From the NCBI GenBank assembly GCA_029571225.1, contig JAKPTF010000003.1, positions 1-47,271 of the forward strand: 47,271 nucleotides of DNA, in the 5' to 3' direction. Source of the DNA: Candidatus Omnitrophota bacterium. GTDB lineage: Bacteria; Omnitrophota; Gorgyraeia; Gygaellales; Profunditerraquicolaceae. The notes under the pieces are model-generated. The model was not told where the DNA came from. It saw nothing but the letters and a program-made list of their open reading frames with translations, and did not search any database. The position numbers and the translations under genes were made by a program. This document shows positions 8,807 through 15,892 of this stretch, piece by piece. Numbering within the stretch: position 1 is the first letter of the stretch; the number at the start of each line of letters is the position of its first letter.

Positions 8807-8885
8807 AAAAAAATCGGTGTCAGACACGAATTAAAGCGATTATTCGCGACAATAGATTTAATTCGTGTCTGACACCGATTTTTTT
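8807..8885. repeat. Perfect 29-bp inverted repeat (dispersed-element pair, hairpin)
   Basis: Two 29-nt arms (8807-8835 and 8857-8885) are exact reverse complements around a 21-nt loop. The arm core is TCGGTGTCAGACACGAATT, bordered by A and T runs, so transcripts from either direction would form a strong hairpin followed by U residues. It could act as a bidirectional terminator between the PilZ gene and the next kinase. The same arm occurs once more between korA and korB (12347), and a diverged form lies before korA (10572). Confidence 0.9.
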
Positions 8886-8891
8886 TCAACT

Positions 8892-10178
8892 ATGATCGAA
8901 CGCACCAAGATCCTCATGATCGAGGACAATAAACTCATGGCAAAGAATCTCCGGGACGTGCTGGAAACCGTCCAGGGCGGGATGGATATCGCCTGGGAGC
9001 CTGACCCGGCGCAGGGGCTGCGGTATCTTGCCGCAAAACCGGTTGATATCGTGCTTCTCGATCTGATCCTGCCTGACAGCCAGGGGCTTGAGACCTTCAC
9101 GAAAATTTCGCTTCTATCTCCATCCGTGCCTATCATCGTCATGACCGGCGTTGATGACGAGACCGTTGCCGTATCGGCGGTGCGCAGCGGGGCGCAGGAT
9201 TACATCGTCAAGGGCCAGGTGGACGGCCAGGTCCTGGTCAAAAGCATCCGGTACGCCATAGAGCGCAAGCGCATCGAAGAGGACCTTCGCAAGGCCCGCT
9301 CTGACCTGGAGTACAAGGTCCAGGAACGCACCGAAGAGCTCATCGATATCAACGAGAACCTGCAGAAGGAGATCGATGAGCGCAGGAAGGCCGAAGAGGC
9401 GCTCAAGGTCGCCTATGAACAATTGAAGCTGGCGCAGTCGCAGCTGGTATATTCGGAGAAAATGGAAACGGTCGGCCGGCTTGCCAGCGGCGTGGCCCAC
9501 GAGGTCAAGAACCCGCTTGCGATCTTGCTGCAGTGCGTTGAATACCTCCAGCGCAACCTCAGCAAGGACAATGAGAAGATCACCCGGACGCTTGAGTTCA
9601 TGTCCGAGGCGGTCATGCGCGCGGATTCGATCATCAAAGGCATGCTTGATTTCTCAAGCGTGTCCCAGATGGAGTTGAGCGACCAGGGGCCGGTGGAACT
9701 CATCGAGAATGCGCTCCTGTTCATCAAGCATGAGATCGATCTGCACCACATCAATCTCGAGAAAGCCTACGCGCCGGACCTGCCGGCGATCAAGGTCGAT
9801 AAGAACCGCATCGAGCACGTATTCCTGAACATCCTGATGAATGCGATCGATGCCATGGGGGATAACGGGAAGATTACCATCAGGATAAAAAGCCGCGTCC
9901 TGGACAACGTCGGCGACGGGGCAGGAAGGCGGGGCGCCGATACGTTCAAGCTCGGCGACCGTGTCGTGATATTCGAGTTCGAAGACAACGGCCCCGGCAT
10001 TCCCGAGAGCATCCTTGAAAAAGTCTTTGATCCGTTCTTTACCACCAAACACGACAAGGGCGGCACCGGACTCGGCCTGTCCATTATCAAAAACATCATG
10101 GAAATGCATCATGGCAGGATCACATTGAAGAACCGCGAACAGGGCGGGGTCATCGCGACGCTTACATTCCGCGCCTGA
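8892..10178 (+). CDS. Hybrid histidine kinase, receiver domain N-terminal (paralogue)
   Basis: 428 residues, same architecture as 2307-3512: receiver (ILMIEDNK, D57 in [10 protein letters not shown]), coiled-coil linker, HisKA with H203 in VAHEVKNP, and HATPase with [18 protein letters not shown] and GTGLGLS. An in-frame GTG at 8865 would lengthen it but falls inside the 29-bp inverted repeat and adds no conserved residues, so the ATG at 8892, directly before the receiver, was chosen. No Shine-Dalgarno is evident. A short acidic insertion near residues 338-355 ([10 protein letters not shown]) distinguishes the HATPase. A lone receiver follows 17 nt later. Confidence 0.9.
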   Translation: MIERTKILMIEDNKLMAKNLRDVLETVQGGMDIAWEPDPAQGLRYLAAKPVDIVLLDLILPDSQGLETFTKISLLSPSVPIIVMTGVDDETVAVSAVRSGAQDYIVKGQVDGQVLVKSIRYAIERKRIEEDLRKARSDLEYKVQERTEELIDINENLQKEIDERRKAEEALKVAYEQLKLAQSQLVYSEKMETVGRLASGVAHEVKNPLAILLQCVEYLQRNLSKDNEKITRTLEFMSEAVMRADSIIKGMLDFSSVSQMELSDQGPVELIENALLFIKHEIDLHHINLEKAYAPDLPAIKVDKNRIEHVFLNILMNAIDAMGDNGKITIRIKSRVLDNVGDGAGRRGADTFKLGDRVVIFEFEDNGPGIPESILEKVFDPFFTTKHDKGGTGLGLSIIKNIMEMHHGRITLKNREQGGVIATLTFRA

Positions 10179-10195
10179 CAGCACCGGGAGGGAGC

Positions 10196-10573
10196 ATGGC
10201 AGAGGCAAAGAAAAAAGTTCTTTTTATAGACGATGAAGAGGCATTCGTCACGATGGTGAAGATGAACCTCGAGGAAGCCGGCGGTTTTGACGTGAGGACC
10301 GAGACCCGCGGCACGCGCGCGCTTGAGGCCATCCGCGAATTCAAGCCAGACATGATATTCCTTGACGTCATCATGCCGGATATCAGCGGCACTGACGTTT
10401 TCGACGAGATCAGGGATTACGTCCAGGCGCACAAGATCCCGGTCGTGTTCCTGACCGCGATCGTCGCTGACCAGGCAGAGGCGGGCCAGTGCTCATCCAT
10501 CGGTGGCCGCGAATTCCTTGCAAAGCCCATCACCACCGAGACCCTCATCGCCTGCATCAACAGCCACCTCTAA
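10196..10573 (+). CDS. Single-domain response regulator (paralogue)
   Basis: 125-residue stand-alone receiver: VLFIDDEEAF, MIFLDVIMPDISG, VVFLTAI and FLAKPIT carry all phosphorylation residues. GGAGG precedes the ATG. Length, spacing to the upstream kinase and sequence match the receiver at 3531-3908, so kinase plus receiver form a duplicated two-gene cassette. It is the last member of the signalling array; its stop codon runs into a short repeat element. Confidence 0.9.
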   Translation: MAEAKKKVLFIDDEEAFVTMVKMNLEEAGGFDVRTETRGTRALEAIREFKPDMIFLDVIMPDISGTDVFDEIRDYVQAHKIPVVFLTAIVADQAEAGQCSSIGGREFLAKPITTETLIACINSHL

Positions 10574-10607
10574 AAAAAGGGGTCAGGCACAATTAAAAGT
10601 GGATAAC
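10572..10607. repeat. Dispersed intergenic element, diverged copy before korA
   Basis: An A-run, then GGGGTCAGGCACAATTAAAA and GTGGATAAC, starting in the stop codon of the receiver gene. It resembles the arm of the 8807-8885 repeat (GGTGTCAGACACGAATTAAA) with substitutions, and like the copy at 12347 it ends in AAAGTGGATAAC just before a kor gene start. A second GTGGATAAC follows, so the korA ATG is preceded by two such copies. Confidence 0.6.
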
Positions 10608-10620
10608 CCTGTGGATAACT

Positions 10621-12348
10621 ATGGCGCATGAAGTGTCGATCAGGATAACCGGGGAAGCAGGGCAGGGCACGCAGACCATCGGCGACGTGCTGTGCCGCGT
10701 GTTCAAGGCCGCGGGATATCATCTCTTCGCGTACCAGGATTTCATGTCGCGCATCCGCGGCGGCAACAATTTCTTCGAGATCCGCGTTTCCACACGCCCG
10801 GTGCATTCGCCCCGCCACAAGCAGGATCTGATCCTCTGCCTCGATAAAGCGAGCGTCGATATCCATAAGAAAGACCTTGCCACAGACGGGATTCTGTTCC
10901 TTGACCGGGCCGCCTCAAAGCTCGCCGCGCTCGAGGAGCCGATGTTCGACGTCGGATTCGATGAGATCTCAATGCGCATCGCCAATGACCGGCTGTATAT
11001 CAATTCGATCGCCTGCGGCTTGATCGCCGGGGTCACGGGCATCGATTTCTCGATCGTCACCCAGAGCCTCAAAGAGGTTTTTGCCCGAAAATCCGAAGCG
11101 GTCATCCAGAACAATATCAACACCAGCCGCGCGGGGTTCGAGCTGGGCATGGAAAATCCGCATAAAGAGATGTTCACCCTTGCGCCGGGAGCCAAATACG
11201 ACCCCATGGCGCACGCGCCGCTGCTGCTCGACGGTTCAGAAGCGATTGCGTCTGCCGCCATCCAGGCAGGATGCGGATTTTACAGCGCGTATCCCATGTC
11301 TCCGTCAACCAACATCATGAACATCATCGCCGGCCGCAGCGCCCAGCACCATATCGTCGTCGAGCAGGCGGAAGACGAGATCGCGGCGGTCAACATGGCC
11401 ATCGGCGCGTCATTCGCCGGAAGCCGCGCTATGACTTCGACCTCCGGGGGCGGTTTTTGCCTCATGGCCGAAGGCGTCAGCCTTGCGGGAATGACCGAGA
11501 CGCCCATTGTGATCGTCGATGCCCAGCGGCCGGGGCCCGCAACAGGATTTCCCACCCGCACCGAGCAGGCTGACCTCGATTTCGTCATATCGGCGGGCCA
11601 CGGCGAGTTCGCCCGCGTCGTGTATGCGCCGGGATCGCCCGAACAGGCCTATTACCTGACCATGCAGGCGTTCAACATAGCCGATAAATACCAGATCCCG
11701 GTTATCATCCTCACTGACCAGTTCCTGCAGGATTCGATCGTCGATACTGCAGCGCTCGATCCGGGCCGCATCCCTGTCGCGCGTTACGTCATATCAAAAC
11801 AAGAATCCGCCAAGATCTCAGGCTATAAGCGTTACGCGCTCACCGATACCGGCATATCCCCGCGCGCGATCCCGTCCTGGTTCGACGAGGTGATGTATGC
11901 CGATTCGGATGAGCACACGGAAGAGGGCCACATAACGGAAGACGCTGCCATGCGCAAGCAGATGGTCCAGAAGCGGCTCCATAAAAAACTGCACGGTTTG
12001 CTATCTGAGATCGAAAAACCCACGGCGGTTAATGTGGAAAATGCAGATGTGATCCTTCTGGGATTCGGTTCGACATTGGGCATACTTCAGGAAACGACCC
12101 AGGCGCTCGAAAAGAGAAAAGTGGGCTTCGTTCATCTTTCTCAGGTCTGGCCGTTCCCCTCGAACGAAATGCTGCGCCTGCTTTCTGACGCGCGCATGAT
12201 CATAAGCATCGAGAACAACGCCCAGGGCCAGCTCGCAAAGCTCCTGCGCCGCGAGACCGGCATCAAGGTAAGCAAATCGATCCTGAAATACGACGGCCGT
12301 CCGTTCTGCCTGGACTGCGTCATCGACATCGTCAAACCTGAACTTTAA
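10621..12348 (+). CDS. korA: 2-oxoacid:ferredoxin oxidoreductase, fused gamma-alpha subunit
   Basis: 575 residues: an N-terminal gamma (catalytic) domain (about 1-180; ITGEAGQGTQTIGD, SRIRGGNNFFEIR) fused to the alpha pyrimidine-binding domain (YPMSPSTNIMN, VEQAEDEIAAVNMAIGAS, TSTSGGGFCLM), with a C-terminal domain containing VILLGFGSTLG. This is the KorA layout of enzymes that oxidatively decarboxylate 2-oxoglutarate or a related 2-oxoacid, making acyl-CoA and reduced ferredoxin. korB follows. No ferredoxin-like delta subunit is nearby. No Shine-Dalgarno is seen; the ATG follows a GTGGATAAC repeat. Substrate choice (2-oxoglutarate versus other) is inferred. Confidence 0.88.
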   Translation: MAHEVSIRITGEAGQGTQTIGDVLCRVFKAAGYHLFAYQDFMSRIRGGNNFFEIRVSTRPVHSPRHKQDLILCLDKASVDIHKKDLATDGILFLDRAASKLAALEEPMFDVGFDEISMRIANDRLYINSIACGLIAGVTGIDFSIVTQSLKEVFARKSEAVIQNNINTSRAGFELGMENPHKEMFTLAPGAKYDPMAHAPLLLDGSEAIASAAIQAGCGFYSAYPMSPSTNIMNIIAGRSAQHHIVVEQAEDEIAAVNMAIGASFAGSRAMTSTSGGGFCLMAEGVSLAGMTETPIVIVDAQRPGPATGFPTRTEQADLDFVISAGHGEFARVVYAPGSPEQAYYLTMQAFNIADKYQIPVIILTDQFLQDSIVDTAALDPGRIPVARYVISKQESAKISGYKRYALTDTGISPRAIPSWFDEVMYADSDEHTEEGHITEDAAMRKQMVQKRLHKKLHGLLSEIEKPTAVNVENADVILLGFGSTLGILQETTQALEKRKVGFVHLSQVWPFPSNEMLRLLSDARMIISIENNAQGQLAKLLRRETGIKVSKSILKYDGRPFCLDCVIDIVKPEL

Positions 12349-12383
12349 AAAATCGGTGTCAGACACGAATTAAAGTGGATAAC
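12347..12383. repeat. Dispersed intergenic element between korA and korB
   Basis: Starting inside the korA stop codon, an A-run and the same core as the 8807-8885 arm (TCGGTGTCAGACACGAATT, then AAA) fill almost the whole 38-nt spacer. The sequence ends in GTGGATAAC four bases before the korB ATG. Only one arm is present here, so no long hairpin forms. Confidence 0.85.
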
Positions 12384-12386
12384 TAA

Positions 12387-13157
12387 ATGGCAATGACCGC
12401 GAATGACTTCACATCAAATGACCCAATAGCCTGGTGCCCTGGATGCGGTAACTTCGGTATCCTTACCAGCCTTAAGCTGGCGCTTGCCAGGCTCGGCACT
12501 CAGCCCAAAGACCTGCTTCTGGTATCCGGCATAGGCCAGGCAGCGAAAATGCCCCATTACATCAAGGCAAACTGCTTTAACGGCCTGCATGGCCGCAGCC
12601 TTCCTGTTGCCGCAGGCGCAAAAATGGCAAACCCCAACCTGACCATCATCGTCACCACAGGCGACGGAGACTGCTACGGAGAAGGGGGCAACCACCTTAT
12701 TCACAACATCCGCCGCAATCTCGATATCACCGTCATAGTCTGCGACAACCAGATCTACGGCCTTACTAAAGGCCAGGCCTCGCCCACATCCGACCCTGGC
12801 ATGGTCACCAAAGTCCAGCCCGAAGGCGTGTCAGCGCAGCATCTTCAGCCGCTTGCGCTGGCGCTTGCCGCAGGCGCAGGTTTTGTCGCCCGCGGCTTCA
12901 GCCAGGATACCAACCACCTTGCAGGCTTGATTCTTGCTGCGATCAAGTACAAGGGATTCAGCCTGGTGGACGTGCTCCAGCCATGCGTCAGCTTCAACAA
13001 GGTCAACACCTACGATTGGTATTCCAAGCGCGTGTATAAGCTCGACGCTTCTTATAAGCCAACAGATCTCAACGCCGCGTTTGCCAGGTCCCTGGAATGG
13101 GGCGACCGCATCCCAATCGGCGTAATCTATTCTAGAGATAAGCCCGCTCGCGTGTAA
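12387..13157 (+). CDS. korB: 2-oxoacid:ferredoxin oxidoreductase beta subunit (thiamine-diphosphate binding)
   Basis: 256 residues with the beta-subunit features: WCPGCGNFGI near the N-terminus, GIGQAAKMPHYI, the GLHGRSLPVAAG segment and the ThDP/Mg motif GDGDCYGEGGNHLIHNIRRN. IYGLTKGQASPTS and DVLQPCVSFN follow, as in KorB/PorB. It pairs with the fused KorA to form the heterotetramer. The spacer to korA is occupied by a dispersed repeat, and no ordinary Shine-Dalgarno is present; an ATG two codons downstream (12393) is an alternative start. AT-rich DNA with promoter and riboswitches follows the stop. Confidence 0.9.
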   Translation: MAMTANDFTSNDPIAWCPGCGNFGILTSLKLALARLGTQPKDLLLVSGIGQAAKMPHYIKANCFNGLHGRSLPVAAGAKMANPNLTIIVTTGDGDCYGEGGNHLIHNIRRNLDITVIVCDNQIYGLTKGQASPTSDPGMVTKVQPEGVSAQHLQPLALALAAGAGFVARGFSQDTNHLAGLILAAIKYKGFSLVDVLQPCVSFNKVNTYDWYSKRVYKLDASYKPTDLNAAFARSLEWGDRIPIGVIYSRDKPARV

Positions 13158-13184
13158 AAAGAAACAATATTAAGTTTTTGTAAC

Positions 13185-13212
13185 TTGAAAAATTTAAAAA
13201 TTGTGCAATACT
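13185..13212 (+). promoter_or_regulatory. Candidate promoter of the riboswitch-controlled transcript
   Basis: TTGAAA (13185-13190), 16-nt spacer and AATACT (13207-13212; four of six matches to TATAAT) lie in an AT-rich stretch directly upstream of the first aptamer. Transcription from here would begin at about 13220, just before the aptamer's P1 helix. Confidence 0.45.
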
Positions 13213-13222
13213 TGTATTGAGC

Positions 13223-13326
13223 ATTCTTATCGATAACGCCGATCTCCCGACGGAGAGAGGAAAGCCACGGATCGATAGCGAATAAAGTCCTGATTTATTC
13301 GATAACCGGGTTGCCGAAATAAGAAT
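13223..13326 (+). promoter_or_regulatory. GEMM (c-di-GMP-I class) riboswitch aptamer 1
   Basis: ATTCTTAT (13223-13230) pairs exactly with ATAAGAAT (13319-13326) as the closing helix. Inside are CGATAA, a first hairpin (CTCC/GGAG), GAAAGCCACGGATCGATA, a second hairpin (GAATAAA/TTTATTC) and CGATAACCGGGTTGCCGAA. The pairing plan and the AAAGCCACGG and GAYARCCGGGYUGC signatures match the GEMM class I family, which binds c-di-GMP or, in a variant subclass, 3',3'-cGAMP. The ligand cannot be decided by eye. A second copy follows at 13383. Confidence 0.75.
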
Positions 13327-13343
13327 ACGCAACGCGGTTTTTT
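13304..13343 (+). terminator. Intrinsic terminator overlapping aptamer 1 (expression platform)
   Basis: AACCGGGTTGC (13304-13314) pairs with GCAACGCGGTT (13329-13339), 10 of 11 positions, followed by T6. The 5' arm is part of the aptamer's conserved 3' region, and the loop contains the 3' strand of P1. Aptamer and terminator therefore exclude each other, so ligand binding is expected to permit read-through (ON switch). Confidence 0.7.
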
Positions 13344-13382
13344 ATTTGTACCGCAGGCGGGGTCAGCGGGGCACAGATTTTG

Positions 13383-13512
13383 TCCTTACCGATAAAGGGT
13401 CCTTGTACGGCATGCAGGGGCCAAAGCCACGGATCGATAAGGCGCATATGCCAAGCTGATTCGTTTTAAGCTTTCATATGGGCTTTCGACAGCCGGGCTG
13501 CTAAAGTAAGGA
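13383..13512 (+). promoter_or_regulatory. GEMM (c-di-GMP-I class) riboswitch aptamer 2
   Basis: TCCTTAC (13383-13389) pairs with GTAAGGA (13506-13512). Between them come CGATAAAG, a 10-bp hairpin (GGTCCTTGTA with TGCAGGGGCC, loop CGGCA), CAAAGCCACGGATCGATA, a second stem (GCATATG.../CATATG) and TTTCGACAGCCGGGCTGC. The conserved blocks are near-identical to aptamer 1 while helices differ in sequence, which is good evidence for a structured RNA. Confidence 0.75.
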
Positions 13513-13530
13513 ACAAGCGACCCGGCTTTT
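13491..13530 (+). terminator. Intrinsic terminator overlapping aptamer 2 (expression platform)
   Basis: AGCCGGGCTGC (13491-13501) pairs with GCGACCCGGCT (13517-13527), 10 of 11 positions with one wobble, followed by TTTTGATTTTG. As in copy 1, the 5' arm is taken from the aptamer core and the loop contains the P1 3' strand, so ligand binding should prevent termination. The T-tract is weaker than in copy 1. Confidence 0.6.
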
Positions 13531-13576
13531 GATTTTGCCACTGATGCCGGGCAACAACCATAACCCGGGGGGGATT

Positions 13577-15727
13577 ATGAAAGCAACACACCGTTTCGCG
13601 CTCGCAGTGGTACTTGTCATTCTGGCCGCCTATCCTGTAAATACCTGCCTGGCATTTTTGGGCCGCTCAATGGGCGATTCGTCCGAGTCAGGCGGTAGCC
13701 GCTTCCAGATCCAGGCGTCTTACAACCAAGAGGGCTCGCGTTTTGCTCCCATATCCAGCTTTTCCGATACTCTGGCAGCCTGGAAATCGAATGCCCAGGC
13801 CTTTTCTGCCCAGGCTCCGTCAGGCAGCACCTCCCAGCCGGCAATAGCGAGCGATTTCGGCAGTTTGAGTTCCCGGTTCGTATACGATCCGACGCACATC
13901 ATTTCCTCGCCCAGATTCAGCGATTACTCCATTATTTCATACAATGCCGGCATTATCCTCAGTTCGAAAATCATGTCGATGCCATCGAGCCAGGTAAGTC
14001 TCGGCAATACGTTCGCCATTGTCACCATGCCTTCGGGCATACGGCAGGCAGCGACGTTCGTCACCGCATTGCCGCAAACAGGCCAGGCGAATCAACTTGT
14101 TGTTTATAATAACAAAGTCTTTCAGTGGACCACAGCTAAAGGCGGCCAGGACTGCTCCTGGCAGGAAGTGAAGGTCCAGGGCGACAATGGAACAGCCCGT
14201 ACGCCCGATTATACGACCATGCAGGAGGTCGAGGTGACTCTCTACGGCCAGAAGATCACCTTGAACCTCGAGGTCGTTGCAAGCACAACTGAGATCGAGC
14301 ATCCTCGTCCCGGCCAGACCGTGTTTGTCGCCGCAGACGAGACATACGGTCCGCGCATATTCCAGTACGACGCCATACTCGACGGCTGGGTGAAAAAGTC
14401 GCTGTCGTCACCCGGCACACAGACAGAAGCGGCTGTTTCATCGACTACGGGCAAAGGTTTGCAGAAAACTGATGGCGCGCCGGCTCAAACCGCGACCTAC
14501 CGCAACGATGCGAACACGGAATATGTCAAAGATGGCAAAGGCAACCTGGTTCAGAAGACCTATCCCGCAGGGACCGAGTTCCAGGCAGGCAACACGGTGC
14601 TCATCAGTATCGGGACGATCACCCGCGACAGCAGCGGCAACATCCCCGTCGGGACTGAATTCGCCACTAAAGACGGCAGGAGAGTCGTTCTCAATGCCGA
14701 CGGTAATTATTATTACAAGTCAGCCGGATCATCGAAGACCGATAGCACCCCGTCGCAGGTAAAAAAAGTGGTATGGAACTCCGTGATTACGACGGCCAAT
14801 GGCACAACCCTGTATGCACTGCAGGAAAATGGTTCGGGTAAATCCAGCGGTTCTTCCGATAACAGGTATTATGCTGATATGGACGGGAACGTGTATAAAT
14901 GCAATACGGACGGCACAATATCCCGCACGGCCGCCAATCAGAATCCTGATAAGGGATGGGTAACAGGCGATAAAACATCAACCGGCGCCACAATCGAGAA
15001 GGCGTATAAGCTAGATGATGATACTTGGTATCTGGTAACCGACCAGGGGACGTACACTGCCATGCCCGGCCCGGATGAGACCGCTGACGAACGCGCCTCA
15101 GACCGGAACGTGTATGATTACTGCGATTCCCTGCTGGCTACAAAGGGATACACGAAAAGCGTCACGCACGAGAAGAATGGTTCGACGGTCTTGACCTATA
15201 CGCCGTCAAAAAATACACCTGAAGGATATCCGACATATGTCGTTACGATAGACAGCGATAACAATATGACGACCCAGAATATCCCCGATGACCGGGGATC
15301 GGGTTCGTCGTCCGTCAGTGACGGCAATACCGGTAGCAACGGCTGGGTTTCGAACGGCAACGGGACTTATTCCGACGGCAACGGCCATACGCTGACCCCG
15401 AATGCTGACGGCAGCTATGTCGTGACGGGTGTGTCGCGCGGCGGTAACGTGATAGAGATCGGGGGGGGGCAGCCAGGCTCGTTCGGCAACGATCTGCTTA
15501 CCGAAAATATTACAGGGCAGTCACACCAGACAAATGAGTCCGGCGACAGCGGAACAAGCGGCCAGAACACAAGCGAATCAGCCGGAGATTCGGACGGTTG
15601 GGAAGCCGGCGACACGCTTGCCAGCGGCCAAACCGTTGAGTCAGCAACGCCAAACGGCGATGGTACCTGGTCAATTGAAACTGTAGAGGGTAATTCGTAT
15701 TCCAGCATCGATTACAGCCCTTCGTAA
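13577..15727 (+). CDS. Secreted repeat protein under riboswitch control
   Basis: 716 residues from the ATG at 13577, which has a signal peptide (MKATHRFALAVVLVILAAYP..., cleavage near TCLA) and a G7 run three bases upstream. An upstream TTG at 13529 is rejected because it lies in the terminator. After an N-terminal region rich in Ser and Gln come Gly/Asp/Asn/Thr-rich repeats of about 35-45 residues; compare GWVTGDKTSTGATIEKAY with GWEAGDTLASGQTVESAT, each followed by TWxxxTxxGxY. No PEP-CTERM or membrane anchor is present. A surface or matrix protein is inferred from secretion, repeats and cyclic-dinucleotide control. A G9 tract at 15461-15469 lies near the 3' end. No named family was recognised. 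Confidence 0.8.
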   Translation: MKATHRFALAVVLVILAAYPVNTCLAFLGRSMGDSSESGGSRFQIQASYNQEGSRFAPISSFSDTLAAWKSNAQAFSAQAPSGSTSQPAIASDFGSLSSRFVYDPTHIISSPRFSDYSIISYNAGIILSSKIMSMPSSQVSLGNTFAIVTMPSGIRQAATFVTALPQTGQANQLVVYNNKVFQWTTAKGGQDCSWQEVKVQGDNGTARTPDYTTMQEVEVTLYGQKITLNLEVVASTTEIEHPRPGQTVFVAADETYGPRIFQYDAILDGWVKKSLSSPGTQTEAAVSSTTGKGLQKTDGAPAQTATYRNDANTEYVKDGKGNLVQKTYPAGTEFQAGNTVLISIGTITRDSSGNIPVGTEFATKDGRRVVLNADGNYYYKSAGSSKTDSTPSQVKKVVWNSVITTANGTTLYALQENGSGKSSGSSDNRYYADMDGNVYKCNTDGTISRTAANQNPDKGWVTGDKTSTGATIEKAYKLDDDTWYLVTDQGTYTAMPGPDETADERASDRNVYDYCDSLLATKGYTKSVTHEKNGSTVLTYTPSKNTPEGYPTYVVTIDSDNNMTTQNIPDDRGSGSSSVSDGNTGSNGWVSNGNGTYSDGNGHTLTPNADGSYVVTGVSRGGNVIEIGGGQPGSFGNDLLTENITGQSHQTNESGDSGTSGQNTSESAGDSDGWEAGDTLASGQTVESATPNGDGTWSIETVEGNSYSSIDYSPS
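15461..15469. repeat. G9 homopolymer inside the secreted repeat protein gene
   Basis: Nine consecutive G within the coding frame, about 86 codons from the stop. Tracts of this length are prone to slippage, and a one-base change would frameshift the C-terminal repeat. Confidence 0.8.
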
Positions 15728-15763
15728 AAAAATACCCGATAAGAGGGCCCTTACAAGCTACGG

Positions 15764-15813
15764 ACCCGGATCAGGCATGTCAGTCACGTCTGGTCCGGGT
15801 TCTGCATTTTTCT
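15764..15813 (+). terminator. Strong intrinsic terminator after the secreted repeat protein gene
   Basis: ACCCGGATCAGGCATG (15764-15779) pairs with CACGTCTGGTCCGGGT (15785-15800) at 15 of 16 positions with two wobbles; loop TCAGT. A T-rich stretch (15807-15813) follows. It isolates the riboswitch transcript from the EPS operon. Confidence 0.85.
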
Positions 15814-15841
15814 TGAATTTCCTGCCTAAACGTGCTATACT
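15813..15841 (+). promoter_or_regulatory. Sigma-70-type promoter of the EPS operon
   Basis: TTGAAT (15813-15818), 17-nt spacer, TATACT (15836-15841), placed directly after the terminator and about 50 nt before the first EPS gene. A start near 15848 would leave a leader of about 45 nt. Confidence 0.65.
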
Positions 15842-15892
15842 TACTTCCACGTACTTTTTAAATAACCCTTTGTAACAATTGAGGTTTGAAAC

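Noticed and set aside
8865-8891. GTG start that would extend the kinase at 8892 by nine residues
   Set aside because: It lies inside the right arm of the perfect inverted repeat, lacks a ribosome-binding site, and the extra residues precede the normal receiver start.
10599-10620. DnaA-box-like TGTGGATAA and AGTGGATAA, possible replication origin
   Set aside because: Only two boxes, no AT-rich unwinding region, no dnaA or dnaN nearby; one is part of the dispersed element that also precedes korB.
13223-13512. Assignment of the GEMM riboswitches specifically to cGAMP rather than c-di-GMP
   Set aside because: The deciding aptamer position cannot be aligned safely by eye because the first hairpins differ in length from the reference RNAs.
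15791-15806. Sigma-54-like TGGTCCG-N4-CTGCA before the EPS operon
   Set aside because: The sequence is the 3' arm of a strong terminator hairpin and departs from consensus at three positions; a better sigma-70 promoter follows.
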